Assembly: GCA_002900555.1 (NCBI GenBank)
Contig: MUGD01000021.1
Location: forward strand, 1 to 23,109
Source: Thermoplasmata archaeon M9B2D
GTDB taxonomy: Archaea > Thermoplasmatota > E2 > DHVEG-1
Direction: 5' to 3'
Length of the DNA: 23,109 nt
The translations under genes were made by a program, and so were the position numbers. Of the stretch, positions 16,444-23,109 are shown piece after piece. The stretch's first letter is position 1. The number at the start of each line of letters is the position of its first letter. The notes beneath the pieces were generated by a model. It was given only the letters and a program-made list of their open reading frames with translations, ran no database searches and was not told where the DNA came from.

Positions 16444-17340
16444 CTACCCTGAAAGCGTTATTTTTTTCCCGCCTTTTAATGCTTCAACAGATTGCTCTGC
16501 GACTTTCTCAAGCTTGTCGTTATCCATGAGTTCTTTGCGGGCTTTGAGGTTCTGGTTTCGAAGGATTTCTCTGCTTTCCTGAAATCGTTGCATTCGTTCT
16601 TTTTTTACGGAGACTATTTTCGATCTCATCTCTAAGGCTTTTTCGTGGTTGCTTTGTGCCTCTTCTTTTGTTTCAATGTATTTCTTGTGTTTCTTATTTG
16701 CCTCGCCGATTAGGGTTGCGATTTCATTGACTAATTTTTTGTATTCCTCGTGTTTCTGCTGACTTTCCTCATAGTATTTTTGGACTTGCTCATGTTCTGC
16801 GTCAGCCAATTTAAACAGGTTTGTGATGGCTTTATCGGTATCTGAGAGATCGACTTCAATGAGTTGTTGTTTCTCCATTTGTTTTTTTACATCATTAAAT
16901 TCTTTTCGTTTTTGTTTTATCCGTTCTATTAATTTGTTTTCTTTTCTAGTATCTAATATGGTAGTCTCTTGTTCATATTCCATCATTTGAATATCTGCTT
17001 TTATTTCTTCTAGGCGAAGCGGGAGGTTTTTTATGACGTCTCCTTTTTTCTTCCGTTTTGCATCAATAAGTTGTTTCGCCTGTTGTTGATATTGATTTCT
17101 TTTTTCTTTATGCTCCTTCATCTTTATGACAAGTTTCTCTCGTTCATCCTTAATTGTATCCATATCTTTTTTGAGTTCCTTGCGTTTTTCGTTTAGCATG
17201 TCCCGTTCCTCACGGAACTGTTTTGCTACCTGGTTTAGTTCATTTCGTTTCTCAATGAGACTTTGGAATTTCTTCTCTGCGTTTTTCAGTTGTTCGACGT
17301 CTTGCTTCTTTGTAGAGTCTTTATCTATCACAAGAGACAC
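16444..17340 (-). CDS. archaeal coiled-coil protein of COG1340 type, copy 2
   Basis: Up to 298 aa of continuous charged coiled coil, without signal peptide or membrane segment. It shares with copy 1 (1489-2361) the core YEQETT...KENKLIERIKQKRKEF and the overall layout. Its C-terminus stops at LKGGKKITLSG, about ten residues short of copy 1, which continues STEDLMILQKAGLL. Only GTG starts are available. GTG17340 has no spaced ribosome site, while GTG17331 follows AAAGGGTG by 6 bp and is the better candidate. It lies 44 bp after the 967-aa membrane-protein gene and 80 bp before HMG-CoA synthase. A structural or scaffold role is possible, with no enzymatic signature. Confidence 0.8.
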   Translation of the reverse strand: MSLVIDKDSTKKQDVEQLKNAEKKFQSLIEKRNELNQVAKQFREERDMLNEKRKELKKDMDTIKDEREKLVIKMKEHKEKRNQYQQQAKQLIDAKRKKKGDVIKNLPLRLEEIKADIQMMEYEQETTILDTRKENKLIERIKQKRKEFNDVKKQMEKQQLIEVDLSDTDKAITNLFKLADAEHEQVQKYYEESQQKHEEYKKLVNEIATLIGEANKKHKKYIETKEEAQSNHEKALEMRSKIVSVKKERMQRFQESREILRNQNLKARKELMDNDKLEKVAEQSVEALKGGKKITLSG

Positions 17341-17384
17341 CCTTTTTCCAATACCGTATTATTCTCCCGTTATAAGGTTTGCTA

Positions 17385-20288
17385 CTACTCTTTTACTCGT
17401 ATACGGACCTTGTTTTTACCTTTTTCTGCTATCCAAGGTATCTGGATATCTGCAATATTTCCTGCAGGTATCGTAACCTTAATCATCGTCTTCTGTTTTC
17501 CATTGAGATAGAAAAATACTTTCATGTTTCGCGCAGTAATCGTCCCAATATTCGAGATACTAAATGAAGTGATCACTTTCTCCCCAGGGCTAAATACGGT
17601 CGGCCAGTGAGAGACATTATGGATCTGTAGAAGTGTTTTCCCTTCCTTTATCATTGTCAGTAGCGTGAGAGATTCTGTTTTCTTCCTCCCTGTTTTTTTC
17701 ACATGGACTGGTACCTGGGTCCAATCCTTTGATGCAGCTTTATCCGTTGATGTGACGATGATCTGGACCGGCATCGATGCCTTACCCTCGATGACAACTG
17801 TTGCAGGGTTGACCGTGGTTATCCATTTTGAGGACGGTTTTGGCTGTACGGCGTGGATTTCATATGATTGTGTTTTTTTGCTTGGGTTTCTTAGAGTCAG
17901 TTCAAAGATTGCTTTTTCTGTTGGTTCGATTTCTTTGATTCGGTCTGTGCAGATAAGATGAACAGGTTTTATGGTCAACACCAAAGCAAGAATGATAAAG
18001 AAAAATAAAATCATTACCAAAAGTATGCTTGCAAGTACTATTGCGCCATAGGAACCAAAGATCTCGTTAAGACCAAGGTTTTGTGCTACATCGTCAAAGA
18101 GGTTATAGAGACCTTCAAGGAAATTTCCTGGGATGACAGAGACAGTCACTGTTATAGTTGCTGTGGTGCTTGGATTGGCAACGGAAGCGACGGTAATGGT
18201 GATGGTATCTGAACTAAGGGTCGTATTTTTCGGCACCTGTATAACGACTCTGGCATCATTGGGGGCAGTACTTTGTCCTATACCAACATTTCTGATATTT
18301 TCTCGCGGGATGAGTCGCCAGTGGTTCTGGGAAGTGGCGGCTATGGTATAACTGTCAACATCGTCGATAGCGCCGGTATTGTTATTTTTAATAATGAAAT
18401 AAAAGGTGCGATTTTCTCCTTTGCTGACATTGATTGTAGTTGAATACCCAAGTATCTTGACATCGTATGTAATCGCGTTGGTGGATATTTCTGCAAAGCC
18501 TCCCACGCGAGCGATTCCTGTATTTCCCTTGGCTACAATGATAAAGTCGATGAAGCTGCCATAGGCTTCTTTAAGATTGTTTTTCGATTTTATACTTACC
18601 AGAAGGGTGGTTTTGCTGTTTGCGGAAACCGTTGTTGGTTCTGGAACGATGATTTCCCAATCGCCAAGTTTTTCCCGTTCGATAATCTCAACGTAAATGA
18701 CATCTGCGTTGTTACTGGTGACATTGAGTTGATACTGAACAGTCTCACCAGGGATGATTTCATTGTTTTCTGGGATGCTTGTGATGTCAGTGATTTTTAT
18801 GTTTTGTGTTTCTTGAACTTTCACACGTAGTGCTGAGGGGTATTGATAGGAATCATAGAATAATTTTACCCATCTTAGACCAAGTTTTGTGCCATTCTGC
18901 AAAGACACTCCAAGTCGTAGGTTATGAGTATAAATGATTTCAATATCGGAACCATTAAATGAGAATGTGATCGGTGTCTTTGGTTTGGTTAGTATGTCGA
19001 TGATTTTTGTTCGAGTCAGTTGCATTTCAGATGTTGCTATGGTTGTGTTGTCATCGTACAGCGTCACAGTAACCGTGATTCTTCCTCGCAATAGGTTAAA
19101 TATTCGTAATAAATCACGGTGGCTAAGATACAAATCTACGAATGTGTTTTTCACTTGAAGGATTTTGTTTCGTTCGAATGTTGGTGCAGTCCAGAGGAGG
19201 GGGGTTGTTCCTAATTTCGATTCTGATTGATTGCCTGTGGTTGGTGGTTTTTCATCCATGGTTTCATCGGAGTGAAGATAGTAGATCCGGATGTCTTCTT
19301 CAGATATTTTTGCTGGAATGGAGACCGATGAAGGATGGTTTATTGAATCATAGATAAGCGATGTCGATCGAATAGCATTCACTACTGCTGCAAAATCTTC
19401 AGAGGTGATGTTGATAAGCCCTTCCTCGAATATTGAAACGATTTCTTTGAGGGCTGTTCCTAGCTCCTGTAATTTATTCAGGTTACTGCGGTTTTCTAGA
19501 AAGTTTGCTCGTTGCTCCCACCGTTCGAGGAACTTGTTCACATCAATATACTTTGTTATCAGGTTGGAAAGTGTTTTATTCGTTGGGACGATTTCGACGC
19601 TAAACAATAAGCTGTACCCTGGCCTTAAAACATAGTTGACATTAGGCAATATTATTTGCTGCTTGTAGATATCGCTGCCAAGTCTAGGGGTTAATTCAAC
19701 GGTGGTATTTGTTATTCGTTTCGGTATCGGCAGATCAGATTCAAAATTTACTGAATACAGTTCAACTTTGACCTGGTCTCTAAATTTTTCAAGTGTAACA
19801 TCTGAGTTGAAATATAAATTGAAAATACAATCTCCGTTGATGTCCACAGAGTCATTCCCATAATAGGTATAGCCTTCAACGATACGGAACGGATGAGGAA
19901 AGAAAAGCTCAAGCCCAGGGAACAGTTCGCTAAAGTTAAACTCTGGTGAATCTTGCAGGAAGTAAAGAAGCCATGTCGTTCCGAACCATGTAAACCATTG
20001 ATCGATGTTCAGGCTGTATTTCAGAAACAGTTTGGATGTGTTTTTTATAAACAGACTTGGTGGATATTCAGAATCATTTTGCTTTGTTGGTGCAGTAAGT
20101 GAGAGAGGTATGAAAAATTCAGAGATGTTTTCATCATATAATAAACCGAGTGCTTCAACGAAATACAGGGTTGTTTGACCAGTTGAGGATTGTGCACGTA
20201 CCTGTGGCGAGATAAGAGCAGGGGTTATAGTTCCTATACTAAGGATGACTATCAATACAATTGTTCGGAGCGCTTTGTGCGCTTTCAT
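17385..20288 (-). CDS. large single-pass membrane protein with NEW3/CARDB-type Ig-like domains on both sides of the TM
   Basis: 967 aa. A signal peptide covers 1-32 (cleavage after QVRAQ plausible). A unique N-terminal region spans about 36-490, including a helical coiled segment near 250-310. Two NEW3/CARDB-like beta domains lie at about 495-600 and 605-720. The transmembrane helix is 747-772. After it come two more Ig-like domains, about 776-865 (NEW3-like, IEPTEKAIFELTLRNPSKKT) and 885-967 (CARDB-like, FSPGEKVITSFSISNIGTITA). With a cleaved signal peptide and one TM, the last two would face the cytoplasm. Function is unknown. It could be an S-layer-associated or membrane-scaffold protein. 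The start is supported by GAGGTTG and a TATA box (20322-20336). The coiled-coil gene follows by 44 bp and is probably co-transcribed. Confidence 0.78.
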   Translation of the reverse strand: MKAHKALRTIVLIVILSIGTITPALISPQVRAQSSTGQTTLYFVEALGLLYDENISEFFIPLSLTAPTKQNDSEYPPSLFIKNTSKLFLKYSLNIDQWFTWFGTTWLLYFLQDSPEFNFSELFPGLELFFPHPFRIVEGYTYYGNDSVDINGDCIFNLYFNSDVTLEKFRDQVKVELYSVNFESDLPIPKRITNTTVELTPRLGSDIYKQQIILPNVNYVLRPGYSLLFSVEIVPTNKTLSNLITKYIDVNKFLERWEQRANFLENRSNLNKLQELGTALKEIVSIFEEGLINITSEDFAAVVNAIRSTSLIYDSINHPSSVSIPAKISEEDIRIYYLHSDETMDEKPPTTGNQSESKLGTTPLLWTAPTFERNKILQVKNTFVDLYLSHRDLLRIFNLLRGRITVTVTLYDDNTTIATSEMQLTRTKIIDILTKPKTPITFSFNGSDIEIIYTHNLRLGVSLQNGTKLGLRWVKLFYDSYQYPSALRVKVQETQNIKITDITSIPENNEIIPGETVQYQLNVTSNNADVIYVEIIEREKLGDWEIIVPEPTTVSANSKTTLLVSIKSKNNLKEAYGSFIDFIIVAKGNTGIARVGGFAEISTNAITYDVKILGYSTTINVSKGENRTFYFIIKNNNTGAIDDVDSYTIAATSQNHWRLIPRENIRNVGIGQSTAPNDARVVIQVPKNTTLSSDTITITVASVANPSTTATITVTVSVIPGNFLEGLYNLFDDVAQNLGLNEIFGSYGAIVLASILLVMILFFFIILALVLTIKPVHLICTDRIKEIEPTEKAIFELTLRNPSKKTQSYEIHAVQPKPSSKWITTVNPATVVIEGKASMPVQIIVTSTDKAASKDWTQVPVHVKKTGRKKTESLTLLTMIKEGKTLLQIHNVSHWPTVFSPGEKVITSFSISNIGTITARNMKVFFYLNGKQKTMIKVTIPAGNIADIQIPWIAEKGKNKVRIRVKE

Positions 20289-20321
20289 TAGTTCTCAACC
20301 TCGATAGTATCTATCTTTTTT

Positions 20322-20336
20322 GTTATTATATAAATC
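20322..20336 (-). promoter_or_regulatory. TATA box of the 967-aa membrane protein gene
   Basis: The minus strand reads GATTTATATAATAAC, centred about 42 bp upstream of the ATG. It would leave a leader of about 16 nt containing GAGGTTG. Confidence 0.65.
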
Positions 20337-20430
20337 TTTGTTTACAATACTTACCATCTTTTTCTAATTATAATATGTAATATATTTAATAAGATTATGT
20401 ATTTATACAATCTGTAAGATTAGAGATTTT

Positions 20431-20444
20431 AAAAAGAAAAAAAA
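20431..20444 (-). terminator. T-tract terminator of pheS
   Basis: On the minus strand, a T8-C-T5 run begins about 5 bp after the pheS stop codon. It is the archaeal T-tract type. Confidence 0.6.
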
Positions 20445-20448
20445 TCAG

Positions 20449-21966
20449 TTACAGTAACGGTGTTTTTCGAAGCCACTCAAGGTCGCTGATATACAAACTT
20501 CGAATATCAGAAAGATTAAACCGCAACATCGCAAGACGTTCAAGACCAAGGCCCCAGGCAAGGACGGGGGTTGTCACACCGACCGGTTCTGTTACTTCTG
20601 GTCGAAAGATCCCACTTCCTCCAAGCTCCATCCATTTTCCATTCCAGAACACCTCGACTTCCATGCTTGGTTCCGTATACGGAAAGTACCCTGGTCTGAC
20701 CCTGATTTTTTCAAATCCCATGCGACGGTAGAACTCCTTAAGGATGCCGATAAGCTGCCGGAAGTTGGCATTCTCTTCATAGATGATCCCTTCTATTTGA
20801 TAGAACTCAGGCAGATGCGTCGTGTCGATGTTCTCCTTACGAAAGACCCGTTCAAGGGAGAAGACCTTGCATGGTGGTCTAGGGTGATTGTACAGATAAC
20901 GGATGGTATTAACAGTTGTATGGGTACGTAGCAGTGCCCGTTCTCCTTCACTTTTTGAGAACGTGTACCCCCACCCGGTCGATCCTGTACGACCCCCGTT
21001 TTCATGGACACTGGCGACCGCTTTTAGTAACTGCTGTTCTGAAATCTGAATCTTTGAAGGTTTTTTACAGTAAAAAGTATCTTGCATTTCTCGTGCAGGG
21101 TGATCCTGAGGGATAAAAAGCACATCCATGTTCCAGAAACAGGATTCAACGTAATCCCCCTGGATTTCTTGGAATCCCATTTCGACGAAAATCTGTCTGA
21201 TTTCAGAAATCAACTTTACCAACGGATGTGATTTTCCTCCATATAACGCAGGAGCGAATGCATGAATGTCGTATGGTCTGATTGTTTTTTGTTTCCATTC
21301 ATTATTTTTTATGATGAAACTCGTCAGTTGCGAGATCTCTTCATGGATTTCGATGCCTTTTTCCACGAGTGTTTTTCCTTGCTCTGTCAAGATAATTGTG
21401 CTAGTGATAAGATCTTTTTCTTTGATAACATTCTTCCGTGATACAAGGGGTTTGATTGAATTTTTGTTTATTTCTTGTTCAGGGTGTTCGTTCAGAAGAA
21501 GTAACAGTTGTTCTGCCTCTGTCACTTCAGAGAGTGCTTTTTTTCCTCTATCGGTGATTTCAATAATGGTGTCTTTTTCTTTGCGAATGGTTGCCCATCC
21601 GTTGGTTTTAAGCCAACCGATAGCGACCGAAATTTCATCGGGAGATAGTACCGCAGAAAGGTCCTGTAACCGTAGAGTTCCGCTTTTATCAGATAACAAT
21701 TTTAATGCACGTTTCTCAGGAAGACCTTTTTCAACAAATCGTCTTCCTTCTTTTCCAAGGGAATAGACCGTCTTTATGGAGTTTTCTATCACAGCAAGTT
21801 TTTTTGATTGGAGCCATGACGCAGCATTTAACACTTCAACTTCTAAAGAAAAATCCTCTATTTTCGAGATCTCTTGCGGAGCGCCCTTTCCATGGAGTTT
21901 TTTTAGCGCTAATAATACTTTTTTCTCGTTTTGAGACAATTCTTTTACGATTTTTTCTGTATCCAT
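20449..21966 (-). CDS. pheS: phenylalanine--tRNA ligase alpha subunit, archaeal type
   Basis: Charges tRNA-Phe as the catalytic subunit of the alpha2-beta2 class II synthetase. 505 aa, the archaeal/eukaryotic length. Residues 1-210 form an N-terminal winged-helix-rich extension (NEKKVLLALKKLHGKGAPQE). The catalytic domain is about 225-505. Class II motif 2 is at 369-393 (FSLERVFRKE...LPEFYQIEG), motif 3 at 471-482 (WGLGLERLAMLR), and GGRTGSTGWGY at 324-334. The C-terminal sequence SDIRSLYISDLEWLRKTPLL is typical. A short AGGT lies before the ATG, and the TATA signal is weak. It is divergent from the PAS-protein gene (105 bp apart). No pheT is seen next to it in the window. Confidence 0.97.
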   Translation of the reverse strand: MDTEKIVKELSQNEKKVLLALKKLHGKGAPQEISKIEDFSLEVEVLNAASWLQSKKLAVIENSIKTVYSLGKEGRRFVEKGLPEKRALKLLSDKSGTLRLQDLSAVLSPDEISVAIGWLKTNGWATIRKEKDTIIEITDRGKKALSEVTEAEQLLLLLNEHPEQEINKNSIKPLVSRKNVIKEKDLITSTIILTEQGKTLVEKGIEIHEEISQLTSFIIKNNEWKQKTIRPYDIHAFAPALYGGKSHPLVKLISEIRQIFVEMGFQEIQGDYVESCFWNMDVLFIPQDHPAREMQDTFYCKKPSKIQISEQQLLKAVASVHENGGRTGSTGWGYTFSKSEGERALLRTHTTVNTIRYLYNHPRPPCKVFSLERVFRKENIDTTHLPEFYQIEGIIYEENANFRQLIGILKEFYRRMGFEKIRVRPGYFPYTEPSMEVEVFWNGKWMELGGSGIFRPEVTEPVGVTTPVLAWGLGLERLAMLRFNLSDIRSLYISDLEWLRKTPLL

Positions 21967-22022
21967 TCAAACCTGAAAGTACCTTGCTACGTATTAAGAT
22001 GTCGATGTCTTGATAAACAAAA

Positions 22023-22034
22023 GAATTATAAAAC
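22023..22034 (+). promoter_or_regulatory. TATA box of the PAS-protein gene
   Basis: GAATTATAAAAC is centred about 43 bp upstream of ATG22072. CGGAGAG (22059-22065) is the ribosome site. Confidence 0.6.
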
Positions 22035-22071
22035 AACAGCTCTTCTATGGCGTATACTCGGAGAGTTTATT

Positions 22072-22476
22072 ATGATTGGAAAATTACCAGAAAATGTTTT
22101 GCAGGCTGTCTTAGAGACGATTCCTCTTGAATTTTCAGTTATCGATGCAAACGAGAAAGTCCTTGCATGGAATAGACATCAGACCCGTATTTTTAAAAGA
22201 CCTGAAGCTGTTGTGGGACGTGATGTTCGGAATTGTCATCCGAAAAAAAGCCTTGGGAAAGTTGAACAAATCTTACAAGAGATGAAAGAGGGAAAACGGC
22301 AGAAAGCACGATTTTATATTGATCTTCCCTTGGGATCGCAGGGTAAACTGGAAAAAGTCCTTATTGAATATTACGCCTTGCGAGATGAGAATGGAAATTA
22401 TCTTGGGTGCCTTGAGGCATCACAGAACATTTCTGAGATACAGAAACTCAGTGGTGAAAAACGATTACTAGACTAA
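22072..22476 (+). CDS. stand-alone PAS domain protein (DUF438/PAS_10 C-terminal type)
   Basis: 134 aa from ATG22072, chosen because of GGAG 8-9 bp upstream. The longer frame from 21931 crosses the promoter and has unlikely composition. The whole protein is one PAS fold: LPENVLQAVLETIPLEFSVI, FKRPEAVVGRDVRNCHPKKS, VLIEYYALRDENGNYLG and the closing SGEKRLLD. These match the C-terminal PAS part of DUF438 proteins, which normally also carry N-terminal DUF438 and hemerythrin domains. Here those are absent. No output domain is present, so it may act as a sensor subunit or ligand-binding adaptor. Cys/His in NCHP could bind a metal or cofactor, which is inference. It is divergent from pheS, followed by tRNA-Ile. 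Confidence 0.83.
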   Translation: MIGKLPENVLQAVLETIPLEFSVIDANEKVLAWNRHQTRIFKRPEAVVGRDVRNCHPKKSLGKVEQILQEMKEGKRQKARFYIDLPLGSQGKLEKVLIEYYALRDENGNYLGCLEASQNISEIQKLSGEKRLLD

Positions 22477-22494
22477 AACCATTAGTGACGCTAT

Positions 22495-22507
22495 AATTTT
22501 TTATAGG
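22495..22507 (+). promoter_or_regulatory. box A of the tRNA-Ile gene
   Basis: AATTTTTTATAGG lies about 30 bp before the first base of the tRNA, fitting an archaeal tRNA promoter. Confidence 0.55.
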
Positions 22508-22533
22508 AAAAGTGTGTTATCACCCTCGCATCT

Positions 22534-22608
22534 GGGCCCGTAGCTTAGATCGGTTGGAGCAACCGGCTGATAACCGGTAGGTCGAGAGTTCAAATCTCTC
22601 CGGGCCCA
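22534..22608 (+). tRNA. tRNA-Ile (anticodon GAT)
   Basis: Full cloverleaf by eye. Acceptor GGGCCCG pairs with CGGGCCC. The D arm starts GCTT and ends with AGC. Anticodon stem ACCGG/CCGGT encloses loop CTGATAA with anticodon GAT. T arm GAGAG-TTCAAAT-CTCTC is present. The discriminator is A and CCA is not encoded. No intron is present. It reads AUC/AUU codons. Confidence 0.97.
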
Positions 22609-22634
22609 CTACATTTGTTTTAGACAAGGGGAAT

Positions 22635-23108
22635 TTAACAATGGAAATAATACTTATAATCCTGGTCTGTGATTTCCCCCATATAATTATGCCATTCTTG
22701 TGTTTTTGTATCGATAAAAAGCTCAGCGCCATCGCGGCCAATCGCCTCCATAAGGACCGTATCCTTTCTGAATTCCTCTAATGCTTCCATGAGGTTTGTC
22801 GGTAACCGCTGAATGTTATGTTCTCTAATTTCTTGCTCGTTCATTTTATAAATGTTTTTTGTAACCGGCTCGTAATTGATTTTCTTTTTAATACCATCAA
22901 GGCCTGCATGGATTAATGCTGCAAAGAGCAGGTATGGGTTTGCTGCTGGATCTGCATTTCGCACTTCAACGGAGATGTTCTTCTTGGAGGGGATGCGGAT
23001 AAGGCTGCTGCGGTTATGGGGTGCCCAGGCAAGGTAGATAGGAGCTTCGTAGTGGGGGATTAATCGTTTGAAAGAATTTAACGTAGGATTAGCTATCGCA
23101 GCGATTCC
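22635..23108 (-). CDS. glnA: glutamine synthetase, C-terminal part (5' end beyond window)
   Basis: Makes glutamine from glutamate, ammonia and ATP. The last 157 residues are visible, entering from the right edge in frame from 23108. The opening GIAAIANPTLNSFKRLIPHYEAP, the segment APHNRSSLIRIP and EVRNADPAANPYLLFAALIHAGLDG are hallmark GS sequences (ATP/glutamate-binding arginine and Glu region). The end, VLMEAIGRDGAELFIDTKTQEWHNYMGEITDQDYKYYF, is the usual GS tail. No adenylylation-site loop of the NLYDLP type is seen in this part. It is convergent with tRNA-Ile, with 26 bp between them. Confidence 0.95.
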   Translation of the reverse strand, partial: GIAAIANPTLNSFKRLIPHYEAPIYLAWAPHNRSSLIRIPSKKNISVEVRNADPAANPYLLFAALIHAGLDGIKKKINYEPVTKNIYKMNEQEIREHNIQRLPTNLMEALEEFRKDTVLMEAIGRDGAELFIDTKTQEWHNYMGEITDQDYKYYFHC

Positions 23109-23109
23109 C

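Noticed and set aside
21931..22071. Upstream extension of the PAS protein
   Set aside because: It crosses the TATA box and the pheS start, and ATG22072 has a good Shine-Dalgarno.

Overview
The window reads as archaeal chromosome, most likely a Thermoplasmatota-type euryarchaeon. The lineage is inferred from gene content, not from a marker phylogeny. Archaeal signs are AT-rich TATA boxes at the expected distance from starts and T-tract terminators. Gene signs are archaeal-type MBF1, methionine aminopeptidase and PheS, a compact thiolase/HMG-CoA synthase/DUF35 mevalonate cluster, two archaeal COG1340 coiled-coil proteins, and a PGF-like C-terminal sorting signal. A tRNA-Ile(GAT) has no encoded CCA.

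Layout. 1-2361 (minus) is a tight housekeeping operon: COG1340 coiled-coil protein, MBF1, TsaC/Sua5-type threonylcarbamoyl-AMP synthase, and methionine aminopeptidase (3' end outside the window). A roughly 440-bp non-coding stretch with three TATA-like boxes follows. After it come a 4-TM protein built from a 62-residue tandem duplication (2802-3287, plus) and a convergent DUF1614 membrane protein (3321-4022, minus).

The central part, 4226-13617 (plus), is accessory and mostly for the cell surface. It encodes a 1244-aa gingipain-like (C25) peptidase with PPC domains. Next is an AT-rich run of three genes: a small two-TM protein, a NosD-like beta-helix protein, and a secreted or membrane protein of unknown function. 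A 4-TM protein follows, sitting between two degenerate tRNA 3'-end fragments. The last gene is a BspA-type LRR + PKD protein with a PGF-like C-terminal anchor.

13731-20288 (minus) holds DUF35, acetoacetyl-CoA thiolase and HMG-CoA synthase, the first steps of the mevalonate route to archaeal lipids. Upstream of them are a second COG1340 coiled-coil gene and a 967-aa signal-peptide/one-TM protein with Ig-like domains on both sides of the membrane span. 20449-21966 (minus) is pheS. Divergent from it is a stand-alone PAS protein (22072-22476), then tRNA-Ile and the C-terminal part of a glutamine synthetase (22635 to the window edge, minus).

No CRISPR array, transposase, integrase or rRNA was seen. 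The more unusual items are the tRNA-end fragments, the genes with look-alike export leaders, the two COG1340 genes each near a housekeeping operon, and the membrane protein with apparently cytoplasmic Ig-like domains.
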